A stretch of 64,000 nt of DNA from an uncultured Draconibacterium sp. GTDB taxonomy: Bacteria > Bacteroidota > Bacteroidia > Bacteroidales > Prolixibacteraceae. The position numbers were made by a program, and so were the translations under genes. The DNA lies in contig NZ_CAJXYQ010000018.1 of assembly GCF_913063105.1 (NCBI RefSeq), forward strand, positions 1-64,000. Direction: 5' to 3'. Positions 32,214-41,808 of the stretch are shown piece by piece. Position 1 is the first letter of the stretch; each line of letters begins with the position of its first letter. The notes under the pieces are model-generated. The model did no database searches, had not been told where the DNA came from, and was given only the letters and a program-made list of their open reading frames with translations.

Positions 32214-32840
32214 ATGACCGACCGTATTGAAGAAATAACACAAAAAATTTACAACGAAGGCATTACAAAAGCAAAAAGCGATGCAGAGCAGCTTATGGCT
32301 GATGCCCGCCACAAAGCAGAAGAAATAATAGCGGCTGCGCAAAAAACCCACGAAGAAATTATTCGCGATGCACAAAAAAAGGCTCAGGAGAAGAAACAGC
32401 ATACTGAAGCAGAACTACAACTAGCTGCCCGGCAATTCATGAGCCACCTGAAACAAAAAATTACCCATCTTATATGTACCGTTCAAGCTGACAATCCTGT
32501 TCGCGAAGCATTTAATGATACAGCTTTTATACAAAAACTTATGCTAACAAGCATTGAAAAATGGCATCCGGAAAGTGCCGAAGAAATGAATTTAAAAATT
32601 GTTCTTCCGGCAAGGCTGCAAAAGGAACTAACAGAATTCCTCCAGTTAAAAGCTACAGATGCCATGGATAAAGGCCTTGAAATTTCCATGGATCCGAAGC
32701 TGGAAACAGGTTTTAAAATAGGTCCAAAAGATGGGACTTACCACATTAGTTTTACCGCACAAGATTTTGCCAATTACTTTAAACCATACTTTAAAGACAA
32801 AACAAAAGAATTTCTTTTTAATGGCACCGGTAATGCTTAG
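32214..32840 (+). CDS. ntpE: V-type ATPase subunit E
   Basis: The 208-residue protein has a long charged N-terminal coiled coil (about 1-90; DAEQLMADARHKAEEIIAAA) and a globular C-terminal domain with GFKIGPKDGTYHISF, which resembles the E-subunit C-terminal block. Subunit E forms the peripheral stalk that ties the A3B3 head to subunit I. It lies 20 nt after a universal stress gene and before the DUF2764 gene. No separate G/H stalk partner was found. Confidence 0.85.
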   Translation: MTDRIEEITQKIYNEGITKAKSDAEQLMADARHKAEEIIAAAQKTHEEIIRDAQKKAQEKKQHTEAELQLAARQFMSHLKQKITHLICTVQADNPVREAFNDTAFIQKLMLTSIEKWHPESAEEMNLKIVLPARLQKELTEFLQLKATDAMDKGLEISMDPKLETGFKIGPKDGTYHISFTAQDFANYFKPYFKDKTKEFLFNGTGNA

Positions 32841-32935
32841 CATTTATAGGTACCTGTTAATGTTGTGATAGAAATAAATTAAAGCGTTAGATACGCCGGG
32901 CTTTAAATGATTTGAAAACCATTTAAAATTCGGTT

Positions 32936-33790
32936 ATGCTAAAAAGAGAATATCATTGTTTAATAGCGGGGCTTCCCGATTTGTTTTTCGATGAGAACAA
33001 ATCTGTTGTAAGCAGTATAAATTTTAGGGAAGAACTGCAACTCCTACTTATACCGTCAGATTATAAGCTGGTTAACTATCTCTTTTTACCTCTCGACAAT
33101 CAAAACTTACTAAACAGCATCGCCAAAAAACAAGCTACAAAATTTTACCCGGGCACATTAAGCAGGCAAGCATTAGAACAACAACTCGCTCCCGAAAATG
33201 AAGACATAAAACTGCCTGCATACATGCTGCAGTTTTTAAACCAGCTAAAAACAACCGAAACCAAATTGACAAACATGGAAGCCGAACGGCTTTTAAACAC
33301 CTTGTTCTTTCAATATGCCCTGCGTTGCCCAAATGCATTTCTACAACAGTGGTTTAGGTTTACGCTCAACATAAAAAACGTGCTGTGCGCCTTTAACTGC
33401 CAAAAACACCACTACAAACCTGAAACACAACTAATTGATATTAAACAAGTAGAAGAAGAATACACTCTTCTAACAAACTATCGGTTTAAAGCCGACTACT
33501 TTGAAGAATTGCTTCCTTTTGCTGAAGATGTGTTCAGAATTGCAGAGACTGATATTGAAATGATTGAAAAAGAAAAAGCCATTGATAAATTGAAATGGCA
33601 CTACCTGGAAGAAAACACCTTTTTTCATTTTTTCACCATCGAGCGAATTTTAGCATTTACTATAAAACTGCAAATTATGGAACGCTGGATGATGCTGGAC
33701 AATAAAACGGGTAAGGAATTACTGAAAAAAATAATGGATGAAATAAAATCAAATTATGAATTCCCTGCGGAATTTAGTTTGACAAAATAA
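32936..33790 (+). CDS. DUF2764 family protein, V-ATPase operon-associated (candidate subunit C equivalent)
   Basis: The 284-residue protein begins MLKREYHCLIAGLPDLFFDE, the family hallmark, and is rich in helices and acidic and aromatic residues, with KLKWHYLEENTFFHFFTIERILAFTIKLQIMERW near the end (given here as a region, 229-262). DUF2764 genes occupy the same slot between E and A in spirochaete and Bacteroidota V-ATPase operons. A recognisable subunit C is missing, so this protein may replace the central-stalk adaptor; this is inferred from position and a helical, V-ATPase-C-like character. It ends 10 nt before subunit A. Confidence 0.8.
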   Translation: MLKREYHCLIAGLPDLFFDENKSVVSSINFREELQLLLIPSDYKLVNYLFLPLDNQNLLNSIAKKQATKFYPGTLSRQALEQQLAPENEDIKLPAYMLQFLNQLKTTETKLTNMEAERLLNTLFFQYALRCPNAFLQQWFRFTLNIKNVLCAFNCQKHHYKPETQLIDIKQVEEEYTLLTNYRFKADYFEELLPFAEDVFRIAETDIEMIEKEKAIDKLKWHYLEENTFFHFFTIERILAFTIKLQIMERWMMLDNKTGKELLKKIMDEIKSNYEFPAEFSLTK

Positions 33791-33800
33791 AATAATAAAT

Positions 33801-35588
33801 ATGGCTACAACAGGTAAAGTTGCCGGCATAATAGCAAACCTCGTAACAGTTCATGTGGATGGACCGGTTGCTCAAAATGAAATCTGTTACATCCATCACG
33901 GTGGCGTAGACCTAATGGCAGAAGTTATCCGCATTGGCACCGAACATGTTTATATACAAGTTTTTGAAAGCACACGCGGATTAAAAACCGGAACAGTTGT
34001 TGAATTTACGGGACACATGCTGGAAGCTACACTCGGTCCCGGAATATTATCAAAGAATTTTGATGGTTTGCAACACGACCTTGATAAAATGCAAGGCATA
34101 TTTTTGCAAAAAGGAGACTATACGCAGCCGCTGGAAGAAGATAAGGCCTGGACTTTTAAACCATTGGCACAAGTTGGCGAAGAAGTTGTTGCAGGATCGT
34201 GGCTTGGAGAAGTTAAAGAAAACTGGATTGCACATAAAATAATGGTCCCCTTTACATTTAAAGGCAGCTACACGATTAAAGAGATAGTAAATGCCGGTGA
34301 TTATAAAATTTACGACACCATTGCCAAAATTACCGACCAGGATGGCCATGACCACCAGATATCCATGGCACAAAAGTGGCCTGTTAAAATCCCAATAAAA
34401 GCCTACAAAAACAAGCCTCGACCTGCAAAGTTTTTAGAAACAGGAATTCGTGTTATCGACAGTATAACACCCATTGTTGAAGGAGGTACCGGTTTTATTC
34501 CCGGCCCTTTTGGCACAGGAAAAACAGTGCTGCAACACGCCTTATCAAAACAAGCAGATGCTGATATGATTGTGGTAGCTGCCTGTGGCGAACGTGCCAA
34601 CGAAGTGGTAGAGATTTTTGCCGAATTTCCGAAACTCGACGATCCCAGAACCGGCAGAAAGTTAATGGAACGTACAAGCATTATCGCCAACACCTCAAAT
34701 ATGCCGGTTGCTGCACGCGAAGCCTCGGTATACACTGCCATGACCATTGCCGAATATTACCGCTCGATGGGGTTGAAAGTGTTACTCCTGGCCGATTCTA
34801 CCTCGCGATGGGCACAGGCTCTGCGCGAAATGTCGAACAGAATGGAAGAGCTGCCAGGCCCTGATGCCTTCCCGATGGATCTTCCTGCGATAATTTCTAA
34901 CTTTTACTCGCGTGCCGGTTTTGTGCACCTTAACAACGGAGAAACAGGTTCAGTTACTTTTATCGGTACCGTTTCGCCGGCAGGCGGAAACCTAAAAGAA
35001 CCGGTTACCGAAGCGACAAAAAAAGCTGCACGTTGTTTTTATGCTTTATCGCAAAAAAGAGCCGACAGTAAACGCTATCCGGCCATTGATGCTGTTGAGA
35101 GTTATTCGAAGTACCTGGAATATCCTGAATACCAGGAATATGTGAGCAAAGTAATTTCGCCCGATTGGGTAAACAACATTTTGCAGGCACGAAATTTTCT
35201 TATTTGCGGAAAGGAAGCCTACGAGCAAATAAATATACTTGGCGACGATGGAGTACCCATTGAGTACCACGAAACCTTTTGGAAATCAGAAGTTATCGAT
35301 TTTGTTATTCTGCAACAAGATGCCTTCGATAAAGTTGATGCTTCAACCCCCATAAACCGTCAAAAATACATGCTCAATTTGGTACTAAAAATAAGCAGCA
35401 CCAACTTTCAGTTTGTAAAATTTGAAGAAGTAAACCCTTACTTCAAAAAAATTATAAATGTCTTAAAACAAATGAATTACTCAGAATTTGAGTCACAGCA
35501 GTTCAGAAAATTCGAAAAAGAATTAGCAAATATAATTGAAGAAAAGGCCGTTGCTGAAAACCAACAAATAGTAACAACAAACGTATGA
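33801..35588 (+). CDS. ntpA: V-type ATPase catalytic subunit A
   Basis: The 595-residue protein has the beta-barrel N-terminal domain, the non-homologous insert (about 120-190) and Walker A GPFGTGKT at 235-242. The catalytic Glu is E264 in ACGERANE, and Walker B is VLLLADSTSRWAQALRE. The length is normal for bacterial/archaeal A subunits. It binds and hydrolyses ATP in the A3B3 head; in many bacteria this class pumps H+ or Na+ outward. Its stop overlaps the ATG of subunit B by 4 nt, so the two are translationally coupled. Confidence 0.97.
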   Translation: MATTGKVAGIIANLVTVHVDGPVAQNEICYIHHGGVDLMAEVIRIGTEHVYIQVFESTRGLKTGTVVEFTGHMLEATLGPGILSKNFDGLQHDLDKMQGIFLQKGDYTQPLEEDKAWTFKPLAQVGEEVVAGSWLGEVKENWIAHKIMVPFTFKGSYTIKEIVNAGDYKIYDTIAKITDQDGHDHQISMAQKWPVKIPIKAYKNKPRPAKFLETGIRVIDSITPIVEGGTGFIPGPFGTGKTVLQHALSKQADADMIVVAACGERANEVVEIFAEFPKLDDPRTGRKLMERTSIIANTSNMPVAAREASVYTAMTIAEYYRSMGLKVLLLADSTSRWAQALREMSNRMEELPGPDAFPMDLPAIISNFYSRAGFVHLNNGETGSVTFIGTVSPAGGNLKEPVTEATKKAARCFYALSQKRADSKRYPAIDAVESYSKYLEYPEYQEYVSKVISPDWVNNILQARNFLICGKEAYEQINILGDDGVPIEYHETFWKSEVIDFVILQQDAFDKVDASTPINRQKYMLNLVLKISSTNFQFVKFEEVNPYFKKIINVLKQMNYSEFESQQFRKFEKELANIIEEKAVAENQQIVTTNV

Positions 35589-36919
35589 AAACAACAGCTT
35601 TTCAGAAAATACATACCAAGATTGATCAGATTACCAAAGCCACATGTTCCTTGTATGCAAGCGGAGTTGGCAACGAAGAAATGGCCATGGTTAACAATCG
35701 TCTTGCACAGGTTGTTAAAATTGAAAACAACCTGGTTACCCTGCAGGTATTTTCGGGTACCGAGGGGATCCCTACCAATGCCGAAGTTGTATTTTTGGGA
35801 CATGCGCCACAACTGGCAGTTAGCGACGAGCTGGCCGGAAGATTTTTTAATGCTTATGGAGCACCAATTGATGTAGGCCCGTTAGTTGATGGAATTATGA
35901 CAGAAATTGGAGGGCCGTCGGTAAATCCGGTACGCCGCAAACAACCTTCGGAGCTCATTGCCACAGGAATTGCCGGTATCGACCTGAATAACACGCTGGT
36001 AACCGGTCAGAAAATACCGTTTTTTGCCGACCCCGACCAACCCTACAACCAGGTAATGGCCATGGTGGCATTGCGTGCCAAAGCCGATAAAATTATTTTG
36101 GGAGGAATGGGAATTACCAACGACGATTACCTCTTCTTTAAAAACCTGTTTGAAAATGCCGGGGCTATTGACCGTATTATAAGTTTTGTAAACACTACCG
36201 AAGACCCTCCGGTTGAGCGATTACTGGTGCCCGACATGGCCTTAACTGCCGCCGAATATTTTGCCGTGGAAAAAAACCAGAATGTTTTGGTTCTGCTAAC
36301 CGATATGACCCTGTATGCCGATGCTTTAAGTATAGTATCGAACCGTATGGATCAGATACCATCAAAAGACAGCATGCCCGGCTCGTTATACAGCGATTTG
36401 GCAAAACTGTACGAAAAGGCGGTGCAGTTCCCCGATGGTGGATCAATCACCATTATTGCCGTTACCACCTTGTCGGGCGGCGATATAACCCATGCCATCC
36501 CCGATAACACCGGCTACATAACCGAAGGACAACTATTTCTGCGAAAAGAAACGGATATTGGGAAAGTCATTATCGATCCATTCAGAAGTTTATCACGTTT
36601 AAAGCAGCTGGTAATTGGTAAAAAAACACGCGAAGATCATCCACAGGTGATGAATGCAGCCATTAGGCTTTACGCTGATGCAGCCAATGCCAAAACAAAA
36701 ATTGAAAATGGCTTTGACCTAACAGATTACGACAAACGCACAATCAGCTTTGCAAAAGACTATGCCAACGAACTGCTTGCCATTGATATTAATATTGAAA
36801 TAAACACGATGATTGATACCGCCTGGAAATTATTTAACAAGTATTTCTCGAACGCCGAAACCGGCATAAAAGCCAATTTGGTAGAGAAATACGGTAAAAC
36901 AGATGAAGTAAAACATTAA
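35585..36919 (+). CDS. ntpB: V-type ATPase regulatory subunit B
   Basis: The 444-residue protein resembles A/V-type B subunits: LVTLQVFSGTEGIPTNAEV in the N-terminal barrel, GTGIAGIDLNNTLVTGQKIPFF-like central part, VLLTDMTLYADALSIVSNRMDQIPS and PGSLYSDLAKLYEKA. It lacks a full Walker A, as expected for the non-catalytic B. It makes the A3B3 ring with subunit A, whose gene overlaps it by 4 nt. A stress-protein gene, not subunit D, follows after 11 nt. Confidence 0.96.
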   Translation: MKTTAFQKIHTKIDQITKATCSLYASGVGNEEMAMVNNRLAQVVKIENNLVTLQVFSGTEGIPTNAEVVFLGHAPQLAVSDELAGRFFNAYGAPIDVGPLVDGIMTEIGGPSVNPVRRKQPSELIATGIAGIDLNNTLVTGQKIPFFADPDQPYNQVMAMVALRAKADKIILGGMGITNDDYLFFKNLFENAGAIDRIISFVNTTEDPPVERLLVPDMALTAAEYFAVEKNQNVLVLLTDMTLYADALSIVSNRMDQIPSKDSMPGSLYSDLAKLYEKAVQFPDGGSITIIAVTTLSGGDITHAIPDNTGYITEGQLFLRKETDIGKVIIDPFRSLSRLKQLVIGKKTREDHPQVMNAAIRLYADAANAKTKIENGFDLTDYDKRTISFAKDYANELLAIDINIEINTMIDTAWKLFNKYFSNAETGIKANLVEKYGKTDEVKH

Positions 36920-36930
36920 ATGGAGTTGTT

Positions 36931-38049
36931 ATGGAAAATCAATTGGTTACAATCCTTAGAGTTAAGACACCCCGGCTGGGTTCTTTTGTAAAAGACAAGC
37001 TGGAAGAACATGGGATTGAGGTTTTTTTCACCAACGAAGGATTAACCCAGGGTGAACAATACAGTCCCGATGAAGTGCTTCTAAAAGTAAAAGCCCGACA
37101 ATCAGAAAAAGCAGTTGCCCGACTTTTGCAATTACACGGCGAGTATAACCTTGAAAAGGTTAGCGATGATAATAGTTTTACCGATTTACGAAGAATATTG
37201 GTGCCGGTAAAACTTAGTAAAGACTGCATTGACATTTGTAAATATGCCATTAGCCTGGCAAAAAAACAGAATGCCGAAATTAAGCTCTTGTATGTGTACC
37301 CCGACCCTACTTTTAACGAACCCGAGCGGCATACTGCCTCGTGGGAAAAGTACGTACGCATGGAGTTAAAAGAGGCGCACCAAAAAGCGCAGTTAAAACT
37401 GGTGGATTTTAGCAAAGAGTTAAAGGAACAGGTACCCGCAGAACTTTTTAATTCGGTAAAACTACACTACCGCATGCTGAAAGGTTCACCTGTAAATGTA
37501 ATTACGGCAGCTTGTAAACGATACGAGCCTCATGTTATTCTCATGGGTGCCAAAACGTCAAAAAAAGCCGAAGGTGAATTTCGGGGAAAAACACTCATTA
37601 AAGTTATTGAGCAAAGTCAGCATCCGGTTTTAGCCGTACCTTATTCAGCCGTGCTTAAAGACAAAGAAACAATTAATGTAATGTATGCTACTGATTTTTA
37701 TGATTCCGACCACTCTTCGCTAAACAAACTGCTCAAAATTTTAGAACCATTCAACAAAAAAATACATTGTGTACACATCGATTTAAAAGAAAATCCGAAA
37801 CACCCGGAAAAAGTAGCTGAACTAAACAAAATGCTTATACGCGAGTACAGTCAACATAAAATAAAATGCGAACTTTTTAAAAGCGATAATATAGTTAAGG
37901 GATTTGAAAGTTTTGTAGAAGGTTACGACATCGATATCATTTCGCTATCAAAAATGAAACACTCGGCCTGGTACAAACTTTTTCATAAAGATTTGGTAAG
38001 AACCCTGGTTAAAACAGTACATGTTCCTATTCTAATTTTCCCGGTTTAA
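36931..38049 (+). CDS. DUF2007-like domain plus tandem universal stress domains, inside the V-ATPase operon
   Basis: The 372-residue protein has a short N-terminal domain (1-75; VTILRVKTPRLGSFVKDKL then GIEVFFTNEG) resembling DUF2007 putative signalling domains. Two Usp domains follow (about 85-235 with RRILVPVKLSKDCIDICKYA and PHVILMGAKTSKK; about 245-372 with INVMYATDFYDSDHSSLNKL and VHVPILIFPV). It lies between subunits B (11 nt) and D (15 nt) and must be made with them. A regulator or assembly factor for the pump is a fair guess but not shown by sequence. Confidence 0.8.
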   Translation: MENQLVTILRVKTPRLGSFVKDKLEEHGIEVFFTNEGLTQGEQYSPDEVLLKVKARQSEKAVARLLQLHGEYNLEKVSDDNSFTDLRRILVPVKLSKDCIDICKYAISLAKKQNAEIKLLYVYPDPTFNEPERHTASWEKYVRMELKEAHQKAQLKLVDFSKELKEQVPAELFNSVKLHYRMLKGSPVNVITAACKRYEPHVILMGAKTSKKAEGEFRGKTLIKVIEQSQHPVLAVPYSAVLKDKETINVMYATDFYDSDHSSLNKLLKILEPFNKKIHCVHIDLKENPKHPEKVAELNKMLIREYSQHKIKCELFKSDNIVKGFESFVEGYDIDIISLSKMKHSAWYKLFHKDLVRTLVKTVHVPILIFPV

Positions 38050-38064
38050 AAGAATTTCAACAAA

Positions 38065-38670
38065 TTGACTATTAAATTTCAATATAACAAAACAGCCCTG
38101 CACCACCTGAATAAACAATTAAACATCAGGTTAAAGGCACTGCCTACTTTAAAAAACAAGGAGGCAGCACTGCGCCTCGAAGTAAAAAAAGCAAAAGACC
38201 ACGCGGGCATGCTTGAGCAACAATTCAATAACACCATAAAAGCCCGGGAGCAATCGGCCGGACTTTGGAACGAATTTTTGCCCGAATTAATAAAAATTGC
38301 CACAATTAAACTATCAACTAAAAAAATTGCAGGTGTAGCTATTCCCGTTTTGGAAGAGATTGTTTTTGATGAAAAAGAATTTAGTCTTTTTGCCAAGCCA
38401 AGCTGGTTTCCCCATGGAATTTTGCTGATAAAGCAACTTGGTAATTTGGTAACCGAGCGTGAATTCTATTTACGAAAAATGGCCTTACTCGACCAGGCCC
38501 GAAAAAAAACTACTCAAAAAGTAAACCTCTACGAAAAAGTACAAATTCCGGGATACGAAGATGCCATTAGAAAGATAAAACGCTTCCTGGAGGATGAAGA
38601 AAACCTTTCAAAATCGGCACAAAAGATTGTAAAAAAACGACAACAGAAACATAAAGCATTAAGCGCATGA
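38065..38670 (+). CDS. ntpD: V-type ATPase subunit D, TTG start
   Basis: The 201-residue protein begins with a TTG codon, then TIKFQYNKTALHHLNKQL, which matches the usual N-terminus of bacterial subunit D (xIKFQYNKTxL). The next in-frame Met is far inside, so TTG is the best start. The chain is mostly a two-helix coiled coil, the rotor axle inside A3B3. Its end overlaps the ATG of subunit I by 4 nt. The weak start codon may keep D at one copy per three A/B. Confidence 0.9.
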   Translation: MTIKFQYNKTALHHLNKQLNIRLKALPTLKNKEAALRLEVKKAKDHAGMLEQQFNNTIKAREQSAGLWNEFLPELIKIATIKLSTKKIAGVAIPVLEEIVFDEKEFSLFAKPSWFPHGILLIKQLGNLVTEREFYLRKMALLDQARKKTTQKVNLYEKVQIPGYEDAIRKIKRFLEDEENLSKSAQKIVKKRQQKHKALSA

Positions 38671-40493
38671 TTGTTCCCATGTTAAAATATACTTTCCTGG
38701 TATTTTATAAAGAATACGACGAGTTTTTGCACCAAATGCAAAAATTGGGCGTACTGCATGTGGTCACTCAGGATATTGAGCTTAGCGAACCAACAAAACA
38801 AAAATATGCCGACCTGCAAACCCTTGAAAAAACAATTGCATGGCTGAAGAAAAGACCAGCACCGATATGCCGGCAAACAATAGAAGCCAATACCAAAGAA
38901 ATTATTACCGACTTAATTAACAAGCAAAATGAGCTGGAAGAACTTGAATTTCAACAGGAATCGGTAAAAAAAGCAATACAAAAAGCCCTGCCCTGGGGTA
39001 ATTTTTCAGCACCGCTTATTAAAAGCATTACGAATGAGGGGATTAGCTTAAATTTTTTCGGCACAACAAAAAAGAAGTTTGAACACATTCAGAACCGTTT
39101 TAGTACCGTAGTTCAGGTTTCGGAAACCGGCAACCAGGTACTTTTTGTACACATTAACAGCAATGGGCAAACCAATCAATTTGATGCAGAACCAATGCAG
39201 TTGCCAGCAGAATCTTATGCAGAGCTTGAAGATAAACTGGAGGCAATAACAAAGCAAATTAAAACAATTAATGAGACATTGGACTGTTACGCCCAAAACT
39301 GCATAAACCAACTTGAAAGTGAGCACAAAAATCTCGTTCAATCGCTACAGTTTGAAAGCATACTACAAAACACCCAAAAAAAAGCCGAAGACAAATTAAT
39401 GCTACTTGAAGGGTGGGTACCAAAATCGAAAACTTTATTGTTAAACCATTACCTCGAACATGAGCACATTGTACATTTGTGGCGCAAAGCACGGCCGGGC
39501 GACAAAACCCCGGTTTTGCTCAGAAATAACCGTTTTAGCAAACTTTTCGAGCCTATTGGTGCAATGTTTTCACTTCCGGACTACGCTGAACTTGACCTGA
39601 CCGTTTTTTTTGCCCCGTTTTTTATGATGTTCTTTGGTTTTTGTTTAGGAGATGCCGGTTACGGTTTACTTTTTCTAATTGGCGGCGGCTTGTATAAATT
39701 AAAAGCAAAAACTGAAATAAAACCTTACCTCAGCCTTATTCAGTTTTTAGGTGTGGCAACTATTTTATTCGGAGCTATTTCAGGCACTTTCTTTGGCATC
39801 AATTTAATAACTACTGAACTTTCGTTAACAGCAGAAATCAGGCACCTGTTCTTAAATCCGGATAAAATGTTCAATCTCTCGCTCATTTTGGGTGGCGTTC
39901 AAATAATTTTCGGCCTTTTTATAAAAGCCGCCAACCAAACCAAACAATTTGGTTTTAGGTATGCCCTGGCTACCTGCGGGTGGCTAATAATATTAATTGG
40001 CAGCATTTGTTATGTAATGCTATCAGCAACCGAAATTATTCCTGAAAATAAACTTATAATCTACCTGATTTTAGGAACGGGTGGCTTTTTAATATTCTTT
40101 TTCAGCGATCCCGAAGTAAATTTATTTGCGCGAATTGGTAAAGGCATCTGGGATGTTTACTCAACAGTAACAGGTATTTTTGGCGACCTTTTATCTTATA
40201 TCCGCTTATTTGCCCTTGGTTTATCGAGTGCCATTCTCGGATTTGTAATTAACGACATTGGCCTGCAAATTCTTGGATCCTCCAAAATTCTGGGCCCCGT
40301 TTTCTTTGTTATATTCCTGTTGCTCGGACATACCTTAAACATTTTAATCTCGTCGCTCGGATCGTTTGTTCACCCCATGCGCTTAACATTTGTTGAATTC
40401 TATAAAAGCGCAGGTTTTTCCGGTGGCGGGCAGGCTTACCAACCTTTTGAGACAATTGATGGCATTGAAGAAAAAACGAATAAATACAAATAA
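38667..40493 (+). CDS. ntpI: V-type ATPase subunit I (a-subunit)
   Basis: The 608-residue protein has a soluble N-terminal part (1-300) with coiled coils, and about seven membrane helices in the C-terminal half. The latter include FFAPFFMMFFGFCLGDAGYGLLF and the Arg-bearing DLLSYIRLFALGLSSAILGF (R in SYIRLF is the conserved ion-channel Arg). It ends with FVEFYKSAGFSGGGQAYQPF, a typical tail. It carries the two half-channels beside the K ring. The gene overlaps subunit D by 4 nt and is 27 nt before subunit K. Confidence 0.96.
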   Translation: MIVPMLKYTFLVFYKEYDEFLHQMQKLGVLHVVTQDIELSEPTKQKYADLQTLEKTIAWLKKRPAPICRQTIEANTKEIITDLINKQNELEELEFQQESVKKAIQKALPWGNFSAPLIKSITNEGISLNFFGTTKKKFEHIQNRFSTVVQVSETGNQVLFVHINSNGQTNQFDAEPMQLPAESYAELEDKLEAITKQIKTINETLDCYAQNCINQLESEHKNLVQSLQFESILQNTQKKAEDKLMLLEGWVPKSKTLLLNHYLEHEHIVHLWRKARPGDKTPVLLRNNRFSKLFEPIGAMFSLPDYAELDLTVFFAPFFMMFFGFCLGDAGYGLLFLIGGGLYKLKAKTEIKPYLSLIQFLGVATILFGAISGTFFGINLITTELSLTAEIRHLFLNPDKMFNLSLILGGVQIIFGLFIKAANQTKQFGFRYALATCGWLIILIGSICYVMLSATEIIPENKLIIYLILGTGGFLIFFFSDPEVNLFARIGKGIWDVYSTVTGIFGDLLSYIRLFALGLSSAILGFVINDIGLQILGSSKILGPVFFVIFLLLGHTLNILISSLGSFVHPMRLTFVEFYKSAGFSGGGQAYQPFETIDGIEEKTNKYK

Positions 40494-40517
40494 ATACAAT
40501 AAACTTTAAACATTTAA

Positions 40518-40976
<459 letters not shown>

Positions 40977-41370
40977 CACCTCATTTCCAAAATAAAAGTG
41001 AAGTAGCTGATTCTTTATCTCCGGAAGAATGATTTCATGATGTCCAAAATCAGCTTATAGCGCAGTATTTTAAGTACTGCAAAACCCTAAAAACACTGCG
41101 AAAAAGGTATAATGCGCAGCCGTAATATTCACCTTGCGTCAGAATTGATTTTTCATTAAAACCACTCAATACGAACAAATCTAGTTTTCGGTAACTTCAA
41201 CTCTTTTATGCCACTACTCTTATCTTTGCCCTTTTTCCATCTAAAAAAATCAATAGCCGACTGAAATAGATGATTTTTACCGGCTTATCGAATTAAGCGA
41301 AAAATTACAAAACCCATTTTAGCGATTTTCAAAAACTATCGCTTATTTTAGGCTCGATTTAGCAAAATAT
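40977..41370 (+). promoter_or_regulatory. Intergenic region with the men operon promoter candidate
   Basis: This 394-nt gap contains no gene I can support. TATCTTTG (41221-41228) matches the -7 consensus exactly and would give a leader of about 135 nt before the first men gene. Possible structures are GCTGATT/AATCAGC (41006 and 41048), a small hairpin GCAGTA-N7-TACTGC (41062-41080) that could weakly end the V-ATPase transcript, and AGCGAT-N11-ATCGCT (41321-41343) in the leader. Confidence 0.45.
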
Positions 41371-41808
41371 ATGGATATAACACAATTATCATTTGAAACG
41401 CCTGTTGAGTTGATTAATCTGGCGCTTGAAAACAGTTTGATTGGAAGTTTGGGAATAATAATTACCAAAATTGGCGAAGGAGAAGTTGAAGGCATGATGC
41501 CTTTGTCTTCGAAAAACTCACGTCCTGATGGCATTCTGCATGGTGGTGCAAACCTGGCTTTAGGCGAAACACTTGCCGGCTTAGGCAGTATGTTATTGGT
41601 AGATATGAAAGCCTTTGACGTTTTGGGAATTATGGTAAATGGCAACCACACCGGAGTGCTAAAAAACGGGAGTGCCACTGCCCTTGCAAAAATCATTCAC
41701 CAAGGCAAACAAACCCACATCTGGAATGTTGATATCTTTAACCAGGAAGGGAAACTGATTTCGGCTGTACGTGTTACCAATATGATTACTGAAAAGAATG
41801 AGCGATAA
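41371..41808 (+). CDS. menI: Hotdog-fold thioesterase, probable DHNA-CoA thioesterase
   Basis: The 145-residue single-domain protein has the PaaI/MenI-type hotdog motif with GILHGGANLALGETLAGLGS and the following VNGNHTGVLKNGSATALA. The Glu in the long helix (ALGETLAG) is the catalytic candidate. As the first gene of a men operon, overlapping menF by 11 nt, it very likely releases CoA from 1,4-dihydroxy-2-naphthoyl-CoA before MenA acts. The family also contains phenylacetate-pathway enzymes; context decides for menaquinone. Confidence 0.85.
   Translation: MDITQLSFETPVELINLALENSLIGSLGIIITKIGEGEVEGMMPLSSKNSRPDGILHGGANLALGETLAGLGSMLLVDMKAFDVLGIMVNGNHTGVLKNGSATALAKIIHQGKQTHIWNVDIFNQEGKLISAVRVTNMITEKNER

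Noticed and set aside
36939..37415. 158-residue minus-strand ORF
   Set aside because: Antisense shadow of the DUF2007-Usp gene; Ser/Phe-rich composition typical of shadows.
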